Shown here piece after piece: positions 1-7,412 of a DNA stretch of 9,013 nt. The position numbers and the translations under genes are program-made. The notes under the pieces are model-generated. The model saw only the letters and a program-made list of their open reading frames with translations. It was not told the DNA's origin and did not search any database. This stretch comes from Thermoplasmata archaeon (lineage in GTDB: Archaea > Thermoplasmatota > Thermoplasmata > Thermoplasmatales > Thermoplasmataceae). Each line of letters opens with the position of its first letter. Position 1 is the stretch's first letter. The DNA lies in assembly GCA_021850505.1 (NCBI GenBank), contig JAJZLW010000042.1, forward strand, positions 1 to 9,013, read 5' to 3'.

Positions 1-46
1 AATGGAAATCAAAAGGATTATTATTGAGTTAAAATTGCCGTCCTGA
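1..46 (+). CDS. Possible 3' end of an upstream gene (partial)
   Basis: An open frame runs from the left edge to a TGA at 44-46 and reads xMEIKRIIIELKLPS. It stops four bases before the ATG of the next small ORF, which is normal operon spacing, so it may be the C-terminus of a larger rightward gene. The visible peptide is too short to identify. It could instead be a 14-codon mini-ORF starting at the ATG at base 2, or non-coding sequence. Left-flanking sequence would settle this. Confidence 0.3.
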   Translation, partial: MEIKRIIIELKLPS

Positions 47-50
47 TAAC

Positions 51-209
51 ATGGAAGAGCTCATTTGCAACATTGAATTTGAGAAAGACGAGGATACATT
101 TTATGCTCATCTTAGAACTGAAATAGGGGGTCTCAGAGAGTTCACCGGAGTTACTTTTGATGATGTACTCAACCAGGTTATCGTGGAACTCGAGGAAGAG
201 CTGTCCTAG
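51..209 (+). CDS. Small acidic hypothetical protein, 52 residues, HicB-like pattern
   Basis: ATG at 51, stop TAG at 207-209. I do not recognise the family with certainty. The peptide is strongly acidic and has a plausible strand-strand-strand-helix order: strands around residues 4-9 (ICNIEF), 17-22 (FYAHLR) and 26-31, then a helix from about 35 to 51 (FDDVLNQVIVELEEEL). The phrase EKDEDTFYAHL...GG...TFDDVLNQVI resembles the core of HicB/UPF0150 antitoxin-like domains (IEKDEDGYY...PG...T.EEAL), but no HicA partner is visible and the match is only by eye. The frame on the opposite strand (21-239) has a less protein-like composition, so I prefer +. There is no clear Shine-Dalgarno sequence; the start sits four bases after the preceding stop, suggesting translational coupling. 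Small size keeps confidence moderate. Confidence 0.5.
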   Translation: MEELICNIEFEKDEDTFYAHLRTEIGGLREFTGVTFDDVLNQVIVELEEELS

Positions 210-237
210 ATCCGGTTCAGATTTTGTACCAAAAAAC

Positions 238-246
238 ATTAATTAC
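238..246 (+). promoter_or_regulatory. Weak TATA-like element upstream of the surface protein gene
   Basis: The AT-rich stretch ATTAATTAC is centred about 25 bases before the GTG at 266, where the box A of a leaderless archaeal transcript would lie. No Shine-Dalgarno sequence precedes the GTG, which fits leaderless initiation. The match to a TATA consensus is weak, so this is a positional inference. Confidence 0.25.
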
Positions 247-265
247 CATATGAGTTAATAGTTCA

Positions 266-1279
266 GTGAAAATATTATCAATACTTGCTGTTCTTATTCT
301 TCTGATAGCACCGGCTGCGTATGCCGGCGGTGCGGCAACATCAGTCAGTGTTACGACGGGATCATACCCGGAAATTTCAGTCAATACGAGCAGTGGAAAT
401 GATATCTCTGTATCTTACTCCTACCTGCTGCTTACCCTTCACCTTGACGGAATGGGTTTCGGTTCAGCGGGAGCAATATCAATTTTCGGTGCGAATCTTG
501 AGAAGGTAAACTGGAATATTAAGCAGGCGGCTTCGGTGACATATTTTAACTCGTCATTCTCACTTTCACCAACATTAATGCAACCCCTTGGAAATGTATC
601 TGGGGTCTATGATAACCTAACGTCCTTCTATCCTCAGGTGACCATGTCGGTCCAGATGGGTTATGCAAAGAACATAGTTGATACAATTTATGCACAGAAT
701 ACAAATAACACAAACGACTCAGCACAATTTACGAATTTAAGTCAGTCCACCTTCTATATCTCGAATTATATTACAGTCATTATACCATCACTGACTACCT
801 CGCTCTTCGGTATGCAGCCATCATACTCACTGCAGTTGCTTCAGCAGATCAACAGTTCCATAAATGGAACAACCCCAAGATTTGATGGCATCGAAGGGCA
901 ATTTGGAGTTACTCCATTCATGGGATTTGCTTTTACACATGGGAGCACAATAAAAAAATCGAAGAGCTTATTCTGGTGGCCTGAAAACTACACAGTCAAT
1001 AATTCTTCAAAGGAAATAAAGGCATATATCCTGAAAAGATTCAGCGGCGTATATCTCGGTTTCCAGTATTCAGCAAACCAGAAAAGTTCTGTTATTTTTC
1101 AGGATCCTTACTTCAGCATACTGAATGAAACAATAGCCGGCCTCAAGATAGTCAACCAGAAGCTTCACCAGATATACCAGACACTTGTTGATAACATCGA
1201 ATACCTGTCAACAGGTTCAGTCGCAGGCCTACTGCTTATTGGCGCAGCCTATGTTTCATACAGAAGGAAAAAATTCTAG
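266..1279 (+). CDS. Secreted, C-terminally anchored surface glycoprotein, 337 residues
   Basis: Residues 1-20 form a classical signal peptide: MK, a hydrophobic core (ILSILAVLILLIAP) and an AYA cleavage motif before Gly-Gly. The C-terminus has one hydrophobic segment (about 316-331, SVAGLLLIGAAYVSY) followed by a basic RRKKF tail, giving an outside-facing protein held by one membrane helix. The stretch before it (about 287-314) looks like an amphipathic, possibly coiled-coil helix. The ectodomain is rich in Ser, Thr, Tyr and Asn, has no cysteine, and carries 13 N-X-S/T sequons, consistent with a heavily N-glycosylated protein on a wall-less archaeal membrane. I recognise no enzymatic domain; it is probably a lineage-specific surface protein. 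The start is a GTG with no evident Shine-Dalgarno sequence; the ATG at 250 is out of frame and stops at once. It converges on the regulator at 1276-1770, sharing the CTAG of both stops, and the two might be functionally linked. Confidence 0.85.
   Translation: MKILSILAVLILLIAPAAYAGGAATSVSVTTGSYPEISVNTSSGNDISVSYSYLLLTLHLDGMGFGSAGAISIFGANLEKVNWNIKQAASVTYFNSSFSLSPTLMQPLGNVSGVYDNLTSFYPQVTMSVQMGYAKNIVDTIYAQNTNNTNDSAQFTNLSQSTFYISNYITVIIPSLTTSLFGMQPSYSLQLLQQINSSINGTTPRFDGIEGQFGVTPFMGFAFTHGSTIKKSKSLFWWPENYTVNNSSKEIKAYILKRFSGVYLGFQYSANQKSSVIFQDPYFSILNETIAGLKIVNQKLHQIYQTLVDNIEYLSTGSVAGLLLIGAAYVSYRRKKF
1268..1273 (-). terminator. Candidate T-run terminator of the regulator gene
   Basis: On the minus strand the stop codon TAG is followed almost at once by AATTTTTTCC, a run of six T's of the kind that ends archaeal transcripts without a hairpin. 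It lies inside the last codons of the convergent gene (the Lys-Lys of RRKKF), so it could be just coding sequence. Confidence 0.25.
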
Positions 1280-1770
1280 GGGCCAAGAAGCGATATCATG
1301 GCTGACGCCATGCTGTCCAGGAAACTTACCCTGTATTTTGCCAGAACATCAAGGATTCCCTGCCTGTCGGTAAGTGAAACACCTTCCTTAGACTTTACTA
1401 TTATGCCTTCATCGATTAACCTTTCTATTTCCTCGCGGAAAGAAGCACTACGTAACCACTTTTCAGCATACTTTGCAGGCGCAGTTCCCTTACCAGCCAG
1501 GCATGTCAGTATGATTTCCCGCGTAATTCTATTCCTCAAATAGAATACAATACTCCGTTCCATGGAAGTACCGGAAACATTGGAAAAATACCTGAGCATT
1601 TTTCCGTCTTTTTTCTTTACTATGATATTCTCCTTTTCGAGCTGGTACAGGTGATACTCAAGCTGACCGGTCGCCATTCCTGATTTCCTCTGGAGTTCCC
1701 GGAAGTGGAGACCGGGGTTCTGGTTAATTGTATCTAGAATCATCGACCTGGTATCGCCCTTTGCTATCAA
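1276..1770 (-). CDS. Archaeal transcriptional regulator with two winged-helix domains, 164 residues
   Basis: The N-terminal domain (about residues 7-62) is a clear winged helix: TRSMILDTINQNPG, then LHFRELQRKSGMATGQLEYHL as helix-turn-helix and a wing ending KKKDGKMLRYF. The 'NPGLHFRELQRKSG...G.LEYHL..LE' pattern is typical of archaeal two-HTH regulators of the COG3398 kind. A second winged helix follows (about 71-135: helix, YAEKWLRSASFREEIERLIDEGIIVKSKEGVSLT), then a C-terminal helix containing SFLDSMASAMISLL. The start is taken as TTG at 1770, two bases after the upstream gene's TGA, because it completes helix 1; the ATG at 1743 (residue 10) would truncate that helix. AGGGGA inside the end of the upstream gene may serve as ribosome binding site. 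It is probably co-transcribed with the membrane protein at 1773-2042, whose presence suggests a membrane-linked signal. Targets are unknown; self-regulation or control of the convergent surface protein is inference. Confidence 0.85.
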   Translation of the reverse strand: MIAKGDTRSMILDTINQNPGLHFRELQRKSGMATGQLEYHLYQLEKENIIVKKKDGKMLRYFSNVSGTSMERSIVFYLRNRITREIILTCLAGKGTAPAKYAEKWLRSASFREEIERLIDEGIIVKSKEGVSLTDRQGILDVLAKYRVSFLDSMASAMISLLGP

Positions 1771-1772
1771 GA

Positions 1773-2042
1773 TCAGCTTCCCCTAACTACCCCTGAATAA
1801 AAAATCAACAGTATAAATAGATCAGTCAGGGAAAAAATGAAAAGATCTATATATGTTGTGCCGAAAACACTGAATGCTGTCAGTATAAGAATAAAATCTG
1901 AGATAAGAATGAGGGTGAAAGATGCAAGCAGGTAACGAAAAATCCTCATACCTCCTACCCTGATTGCCTTTGCGACCACAACTATCATGAAAATTGAAAG
2001 TATCAACGATATTCCGGTCATAAAGATTAGAAAATCCACCAT
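1773..2042 (-). CDS. Small three-helix membrane protein paired with the HTH regulator, 89 residues
   Basis: Three hydrophobic segments are visible, at about residues 4-24, 37-58 and 64-84. The loop after the first helix (AKAIRVGGMRIFRYL) is basic, so by the positive-inside rule the N-terminus faces out and the C-terminus faces in. The arrangement of one helix, a basic AxRxxGxxxxRYL loop and two more helices, encoded just upstream of an HTH gene, resembles the small DUF7521-type membrane proteins that accompany HTH regulators in haloarchaea. That assignment is by pattern only. It starts with ATG at 2042 behind a good TATA element near 2078, and its stop is two bases from the regulator's TTG. 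A plausible role is a membrane sensor or anchor that modulates the regulator. It has no catalytic residues or metal-binding cysteines. Confidence 0.75.
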   Translation of the reverse strand: MVDFLIFMTGISLILSIFMIVVVAKAIRVGGMRIFRYLLASFTLILISDFILILTAFSVFGTTYIDLFIFSLTDLFILLIFYSGVVRGS

Positions 2043-2073
2043 GCTTATTTCTTATACAAAAATGATAATGGCC

Positions 2074-2082
2074 TTATAAAAT
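2074..2082 (-). promoter_or_regulatory. TATA box for the membrane protein/regulator operon
   Basis: The minus strand reads ATTTTATAA, a good archaeal box A, centred 36 bases upstream of the ATG at 2042. Initiation about 25 bases downstream would give a leader of roughly 10 bases. It sits in the 96-base gap after the helicase gene, so the pair need not depend on read-through from the helicase. Confidence 0.45.
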
Positions 2083-2138
2083 CTTACCCATAAACTGTTA
2101 TGATCCATAAGTGGCAAATATTACAGTGTTCAAAGACT

Positions 2139-5100
2139 TCAATCATTCAGCAGGAAACCATGCCTCATTAATTCCCGTCTGACATCAGACGGGATCTTGC
2201 CCCCTGACAGCTGGGATATCTTTCTCATCCATCCAGATTTCTGTTTCTCCTTAAATGTATATATTTCATTCTTCGTCAATGTCAACAGGATCATACCTGA
2301 TCCATATGCAGATTTTATGAGGTCCTGCAGATATAAGGAAATGAGTTCCTTCTGCGTTATTATTCGAATTCCCTGCGGTTTCTTCCTGAAATTCATCAGA
2401 TCCCTGGTTGCGTAAACGATCTTGGATCCTCCATGTATCTTTGCCTTGAAGATTTTCCCCGCTTTCGTCATGTCACGGCAGATCTCTTCAAAAATTTCCT
2501 GGTCACTGTCAGAAACGGCAAAACGTGAAAATCTATCCCAGTCTATGAACCCGAACCTTTCAATCAATTTGCGTATGGATAAAGCGAAAGCTTCCCTTTT
2601 CTCAAATTTCTCCGGGACGAAGATATACTTTCTGTTTGCATCCTTTGCAATAATTGACCTGAGGAATAATGTTTTCAGGGTGCTTCCGATTCCAAATATG
2701 TTTGTTCTGAGACCCATTATAACCTCTCTTTCGGATACTCCGTTTGCCTCCATTACGAGACGGAGAACACGGGTCTCATTTTCCGTTAGCTTTCGATCTC
2801 GCAGACTCCTGAAAAGGGATGCCGTCTCGATTGTACCGTACACGGACTGCCCATACGCTCCCCTTATCGTATACAGAATTCTCGATCTGATGTAACTATT
2901 AAGCTGAACTGGAGATATCCCGGAATATGATGCCTCCACCTCATTGAAAAAGCCGAATGGCGAGTTCTTTATGTTATCGTAAACCGAATCCGGTGATGAG
3001 TGCAACTTTTCCTCCCTGTAGGCAGCATAATAAAGCAGGTTTTCAGGTGAAATATCAAGAAGAGTTATCTCACCAATCGAGAAGGATTTTTCAGTGACAG
3101 GTATACCGGATGAACTCGCGAGTTCAATTACCTGCTTCGGTGCATTTTCATAAACAACAGTGGTGAAAATGTTCCTGTCCACAAGATCTTTCAGGTATGG
3201 AACAAATGACGCAGCACCATCGATATCGGAAACAAAACCGTCTGAGAGCATCATGGTATCCTCCCTGATTTCCATGTTGAACGATAAAACAGATCTCCCG
3301 TTGTAAAAGAAATGATGATCCGTATCTGTATTCTTGAACTCCTTTCTTAAATAGACGGAAACCGGATCAAGATCGGAAATGACTGCCGAATTTTTCTCTT
3401 TCATGTCATGAATGTTTCCAAATTTTACATCCCCGTCAACATAATTTCTTTCAGCTTCTATCATGCCCTCAAGATTGTTTGTATAGAACCAGAAGAAGGA
3501 GGAGAGTTCATTGAGTGATACCGGGCCATATTTATCGATCATCGTTTTAATTGCATCTTTCTTGTTTATCGGATCCGAAAGGCCCTTGATCACAAACAGT
3601 GAATTATCATGTCCATGTCCAATCAGACAGCCGAACTCGGCACTTCTGACAAGTTGTTTTATCACCTGGCGATCGAGATTCAGTGTGCTTGCAAGATCCT
3701 GCTCCGTCCGGACGCCAGAAGCAACTGCCTCAACCAGGGAGGCAATATTTCTGTCCGGTTTCTCATACCTCAAAGAATGAAGGGCATCTATCAGCCATCC
3801 TGCAGCTATCGTCTCTTTATGTCTTATAATTCTCCCAGTCATGACAGATCCACTTTCAATTAATCTGTCCAGGTCATCCCTGTTGAAATTAGCGCACCTT
3901 GATGTGTATGACCACTCATCCATTGAGAATCCGTACTCTTCAAAATATTCCCTGATATCCTGAACGCGCCTGGTAAGATAGTTGACCCGGAGCTGCTGAA
4001 TATCGTTTGTATTCCCGCTCTTCAAGGCATTGAGATCCTCCTGCAGGATATACTGCTTTGAAAACACGGGAGTGATGAAATCGAAATTGACAGATCTCTC
4101 ATCGAGCATCTGGGAAAGGGCATTCTCAAGATCCTCCTGCCTTACAGATATCCTGATGCTAATCTCGTCAACAGTGAGTGGCCCGGTCGACCCTAATAGC
4201 AACCGTATCATCTCCTTGACAGACTCTATCTTATCCTTTTTACTAAAAGGCAGGTCATTTTTGAAGTAAATCACGTTTCCATCCACTATCTCCCTTCTGA
4301 TAAGGTAATGAGACTCCAGACTGGAAAGCTCGTTCCTGAGATCCTGCTCTGCCTCCTTTGATTCGGATCTGATCTCCCTGAATGTTTTTCCAGTGCAAAG
4401 ATCTATAATCCTGGATTCATGGGGCAGATCATCAGCAGGTTGAAATGCACTTCTTACGATATCGTAATAATTGATCGATGTCCACTGGGGGGCCTTCGCA
4501 AATACTGATACAAGTTTCCTCTCGTGAATTATTTCCTCAATATCTTTCCTGATGTCATACGATGCATATGGAAATGGGGAATTAAACCTGTTCCTGAGCG
4601 GATCGACAAAGAGAAAATGGTCAATATTCCTCACGAGATCTTCCTTACTGGCTATTTTTGGAACCTTAGACAGGAAATAGTTCTCGACAATCTTTGCATC
4701 TCTGAACATAAAGGAAATTGTATTTCCGGAATAAATCCTGTCAAGTATCTTCCCCTGAAGATCCTTCAGTATCTTAGATCTATCCTCCATTAAAACTATG
4801 TCTGATATTCCTGCAAGTATGAGGCCATACGAGAACGGGCTACCCTCGTGTGAATAATCATTTATCGAATACTGCCCACCTTTTATCACAGTATCTACAT
4901 ACCTTTGAGCTCTGGGGACGTCCATCATATCATTCATTATCTCATGATAAGTCTCCTTGATAACAGGGAAAGTCTCCATCGAACCGAGGGTGCGCAGGAC
5001 CTTGTCACTTCTCAGCTGCTGCCTTACCACGGAAATATCGAACCCCTTGTATTTCCGGAGAACCATCAATGACCTTGTCGCGCAATGCCTGAACCTCTGT

Positions 5101-7280
5101 TTGAAGACCTCAGTGTTGATTATTGACCTCTTCACAAGATTATTGAAGTCCGCTTTCTTGACAAGGCTGATCTGATCCTTTATCGGTACTTTCTGCGGAA
5201 ATGTGAGCATAAAACCATCATCAGTAACACTGATTCTAACATTAATGGAAAATTCATTAGTAATTGCAAGTGCAAAGCTCCTCGAAAGTGCATCGTTTAC
5301 TCTTCTCCCCAGCGGCACATGATAGATTGTGTTGAAAAGATTGGAATCGTCTATGTATCCCTCTACAAGAAGGTGCCTGTCAGTCGGGATCCCAAAGTTT
5401 TTCTGTGACCGGATATAGGATGCTATACTAATTGCGCCTGACCGGTCAAGCCTGTATTCCCTTTCAAGCCAGTCCTCGACTTCATCCCCTCTGTCTATTC
5501 TCCTTGCCACTTCCTCCCGGAACTTGCCGACGAGCACCCCGAGATCATAACTTCTCGGGAGCATCTCTCCTGTCCACGATGGAACTGTCGGGCGCATACC
5601 AGTTGCATCCTTGACTATTACCCTGTTTCTTCTTGTGCTCAGAAACATGTGGATCTTGGCACCAAGTACAAAGACATCACCAGGTTTCAGGCGTTCAACA
5701 AACTTATCGCTCAGCTGACCAAGATGCTTTCCAGCCTCATTCATTACCTGGTAATCTGCCTCTTCCGGTATTGTGCCGACATTCATGAAGAAGATCATCC
5801 TTGAGCTCTTCTTCTTGCCGAATTTTTGATCTGCTTCATCCAGCCATATCTTGGAATAAATTGTCTGGTCCTCGACCTGACCAGCCAGATACCTTAACGT
5901 GTTCATGTAGTCATCATGATCAAGATTATGATATGCAAAGGAACCCTTCAGAAGATCATAGGCCTCCTCGATACCCCATGCTTTTTCAAGTGACATTCCA
6001 ACAAGGACCTGAGACAGGACGTCAAGAGAATTTTCAGGTACAGTCACCCTATCTATTTCCCTGTCATAGGCAGCTTTCGTAAGCACGGCACATTCCACCA
6101 GATCATCCAGTTCGAAAACAACAAATCTCCCTTTCGATAAAACATCAAGCCCATGCCCGGATCTTCCTATTCTCTGCAGGCCCTTTGAGACAGATTTAGG
6201 ACTTCCAATCTGTATAACAAGATCAATGAATCCTATGTCTATCCCTAATTCCAGGGAAGTGGATGTTATCACGCACTGAAGCTCACCGTTCTTAAGCCTG
6301 TTCTCGACATCAAACCTCGTTTCTTTGCCAAGGGAAGAATGGTGTGCTTCGATGCTTTCAATTCCCCTCGCCTTCAACCTGATCGCGACATGTTCAGTCC
6401 CGCTCCTGGTATTCGTGAAAATCAAGGTTGTTCTGTGCTTCCTGATCAGGTCTGTAAGGATATCATACATCTTTTCATTGGCAACCTCATAGCTGACCTT
6501 AGTAAGATCAGAGACGGGTGTCAGGACTTTAAGATCTAACGACTTCTTGATATCTGATTCAATTATTTCGAAGGGTCTTCTCTCGCCGTTGTTATAACCG
6601 CATAGATACGTTGCAATGAGATCGAGAGGCGCCTGAGTGGCTGACAACCCTATCCTCACAACGTTGCCAGTGATAGCTTCAAGCCTCTCCAGGTTTGCGG
6701 AAAGAAGGGTACCCCTCTTGTTCGAGGATATCTCATGGATCTCATCTATTATAACGTATTTTATGCTTTTAAGGTGTTCCCTGAATTTTGGCGCCGTAAG
6801 GGATAAAGAGAAGGATTCTGGGGTCGTGATCAATATGTGGGGCGGTTTTCTCAGCATCTTCTGCCTTTCGTTCTGCGGTGTGTCACCAGATCTTACGCCA
6901 ACCCTGATCAATGGAAAATCGTGCCCATGCTCCTCTGCTATTTTATAAATCTCATTCAGGGGTCCCTTCAAATTCCTGTCTATATCATTGGCAAGCGCCT
7001 TAAGGGGGCTGATATAGAGGCAGAAAACAGAATCTTTTAATAAACCGTTTCTTGCCTGTATGAACAGTTCATTAAGGATTGCGAGAAAAGCAGAGAGCGT
7101 TTTACCTGTTCCAGTTGGACTCGAAACAAGAACGCTCTTCCCTGCATGTATCAGAGGAATGGCTTTCTTCTGAGGATCGGAAAGACCGCTGTACTTAAGG
7201 TTGAACCATTCTGATATGAGTGGATCGAGAAATGGCAGCTCATTCTCTACTCTGAAGATGTTTTGCAGTGGTTCTTCCAT
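2139..7280 (-). CDS. lhr: Lhr-type superfamily 2 helicase with long C-terminal extension, 1713 residues
   Basis: This is an ATP-dependent 3'-5' DNA translocase/helicase of the Lhr family (COG1201), implicated in DNA repair. All SF2 motifs are intact: Q37, Walker A SSPTGTGKT (53-61), Ia SPLKALAND (91-99), Ib TTPESFSL (152-159), DEIH (179-182), SAT (213-215), LIFTNTRS (286-293), TSTSLELGIDIG (339-350) and QRIGRSGH (369-376). The Lhr-specific part follows: a winged-helix region (about 400-550), the PSWTGE signature (567-572) and a DEAD/H-associated domain (about 630-790, LLVEGYIDD...YHVPLGRRVNDAL), with the core ending near 870. Archaeal Lhr proteins I know of are usually about 850-950 residues; this one carries about 840 more, as in long bacterial Lhr. 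By eye the extension holds winged-helix-like units near 1018-1075, 1180-1225, 1240-1288, 1496-1556 and 1564-1627; GPLTVDEIS...QYILQEDL matches the pattern of the Lhr C-terminal domain. There is no frameshift or stop. The ATG at 7280 has TATA elements 23 and 34 bases upstream. Confidence 0.95.
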   Translation of the reverse strand: MEEPLQNIFRVENELPFLDPLISEWFNLKYSGLSDPQKKAIPLIHAGKSVLVSSPTGTGKTLSAFLAILNELFIQARNGLLKDSVFCLYISPLKALANDIDRNLKGPLNEIYKIAEEHGHDFPLIRVGVRSGDTPQNERQKMLRKPPHILITTPESFSLSLTAPKFREHLKSIKYVIIDEIHEISSNKRGTLLSANLERLEAITGNVVRIGLSATQAPLDLIATYLCGYNNGERRPFEIIESDIKKSLDLKVLTPVSDLTKVSYEVANEKMYDILTDLIRKHRTTLIFTNTRSGTEHVAIRLKARGIESIEAHHSSLGKETRFDVENRLKNGELQCVITSTSLELGIDIGFIDLVIQIGSPKSVSKGLQRIGRSGHGLDVLSKGRFVVFELDDLVECAVLTKAAYDREIDRVTVPENSLDVLSQVLVGMSLEKAWGIEEAYDLLKGSFAYHNLDHDDYMNTLRYLAGQVEDQTIYSKIWLDEADQKFGKKKSSRMIFFMNVGTIPEEADYQVMNEAGKHLGQLSDKFVERLKPGDVFVLGAKIHMFLSTRRNRVIVKDATGMRPTVPSWTGEMLPRSYDLGVLVGKFREEVARRIDRGDEVEDWLEREYRLDRSGAISIASYIRSQKNFGIPTDRHLLVEGYIDDSNLFNTIYHVPLGRRVNDALSRSFALAITNEFSINVRISVTDDGFMLTFPQKVPIKDQISLVKKADFNNLVKRSIINTEVFKQRFRHCATRSLMVLRKYKGFDISVVRQQLRSDKVLRTLGSMETFPVIKETYHEIMNDMMDVPRAQRYVDTVIKGGQYSINDYSHEGSPFSYGLILAGISDIVLMEDRSKILKDLQGKILDRIYSGNTISFMFRDAKIVENYFLSKVPKIASKEDLVRNIDHFLFVDPLRNRFNSPFPYASYDIRKDIEEIIHERKLVSVFAKAPQWTSINYYDIVRSAFQPADDLPHESRIIDLCTGKTFREIRSESKEAEQDLRNELSSLESHYLIRREIVDGNVIYFKNDLPFSKKDKIESVKEMIRLLLGSTGPLTVDEISIRISVRQEDLENALSQMLDERSVNFDFITPVFSKQYILQEDLNALKSGNTNDIQQLRVNYLTRRVQDIREYFEEYGFSMDEWSYTSRCANFNRDDLDRLIESGSVMTGRIIRHKETIAAGWLIDALHSLRYEKPDRNIASLVEAVASGVRTEQDLASTLNLDRQVIKQLVRSAEFGCLIGHGHDNSLFVIKGLSDPINKKDAIKTMIDKYGPVSLNELSSFFWFYTNNLEGMIEAERNYVDGDVKFGNIHDMKEKNSAVISDLDPVSVYLRKEFKNTDTDHHFFYNGRSVLSFNMEIREDTMMLSDGFVSDIDGAASFVPYLKDLVDRNIFTTVVYENAPKQVIELASSSGIPVTEKSFSIGEITLLDISPENLLYYAAYREEKLHSSPDSVYDNIKNSPFGFFNEVEASYSGISPVQLNSYIRSRILYTIRGAYGQSVYGTIETASLFRSLRDRKLTENETRVLRLVMEANGVSEREVIMGLRTNIFGIGSTLKTLFLRSIIAKDANRKYIFVPEKFEKREAFALSIRKLIERFGFIDWDRFSRFAVSDSDQEIFEEICRDMTKAGKIFKAKIHGGSKIVYATRDLMNFRKKPQGIRIITQKELISLYLQDLIKSAYGSGMILLTLTKNEIYTFKEKQKSGWMRKISQLSGGKIPSDVRRELMRHGFLLND
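2173..2194. repeat. Perfect inverted repeat near the 3' end of the helicase gene
   Basis: Two perfectly complementary 10-base arms, TCCCGTCTGA and TCAGACGGGA, are separated by CA. In the helicase mRNA this could fold into a stable GC-rich hairpin, with a tetraloop if the innermost pair opens, about 35 bases before the stop codon. It encodes the residues PSDVRRE, so it may be a coincidence of codons; no T-run follows that would make it a bacterial-type terminator. Confidence 0.5.
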
Positions 7281-7300
7281 GTCGGAAATCCTTGATTAAG

Positions 7301-7317
7301 TTTAAATGAATATATAA
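7301..7317 (-). promoter_or_regulatory. lhr: TATA elements of the helicase gene
   Basis: The minus strand carries TTATATA (7317-7311) and TTTAAA (7306-7301, inside ATTTAAACTTAA). The first is centred 34 bases upstream of the ATG at 7280 and would give a leader of about 8 bases; the second, 23 bases upstream, would give a leaderless transcript. A weak AAGGA lies shortly before the ATG. Only one element needs to be functional. Confidence 0.4.
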
Positions 7318-7374
7318 CAGTTCTGTGAATTCAGGAGATAGAGATAAGTTAAATTTTACCTAAACGGTTTTCCA

Positions 7375-7412
7375 GTTAAAAGCGAGAAGTATTATACCGA
7401 ATTTCGCTTAAC
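7375..7412. repeat. Interrupted inverted repeat in the divergent intergenic region
   Basis: GTTAAAAGCGA (7375-7385) and TCGCTTAAC (7404-7412) are complementary over nine bases if two A's are looped out of the left arm. The 18-base spacer contains the TATA-like TATTATA. The position, between the divergent helicase and methyltransferase genes and around a possible promoter, would suit an operator, though an arm of this quality can also arise by chance in AT-rich DNA. Confidence 0.35.
7390..7396 (+). promoter_or_regulatory. Candidate TATA element for the methyltransferase gene
   Basis: TATTATA would place transcription start near base 7420 and give a leader of some 60 bases before the ATG at 7480. 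A second AT-rich candidate, CTTAATAC near 7413-7420, would give a shorter leader. Neither is a strong consensus match. Confidence 0.25.

Noticed and set aside
21..239. Minus-strand 72-residue ORF
   Set aside because: It lies antisense to the better-looking 51-209 frame; its composition shows no recognisable fold or motif and no clear promoter or ribosome binding site.
1599..1617. T-rich run on the plus strand as terminator of the surface protein gene
   Set aside because: It lies over 300 bases beyond the stop, inside the antisense regulator gene, where it encodes a lysine-rich wing; a role as terminator cannot be supported from sequence.
2422..2895. 157-residue plus-strand ORF within the helicase gene
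   Set aside because: It is antisense to a confidently assigned Lhr coding region and has no recognisable domain; long antisense frames are expected opposite a 5-kb gene. The other plus-strand frames in 2197-7040 are rejected for the same reason.
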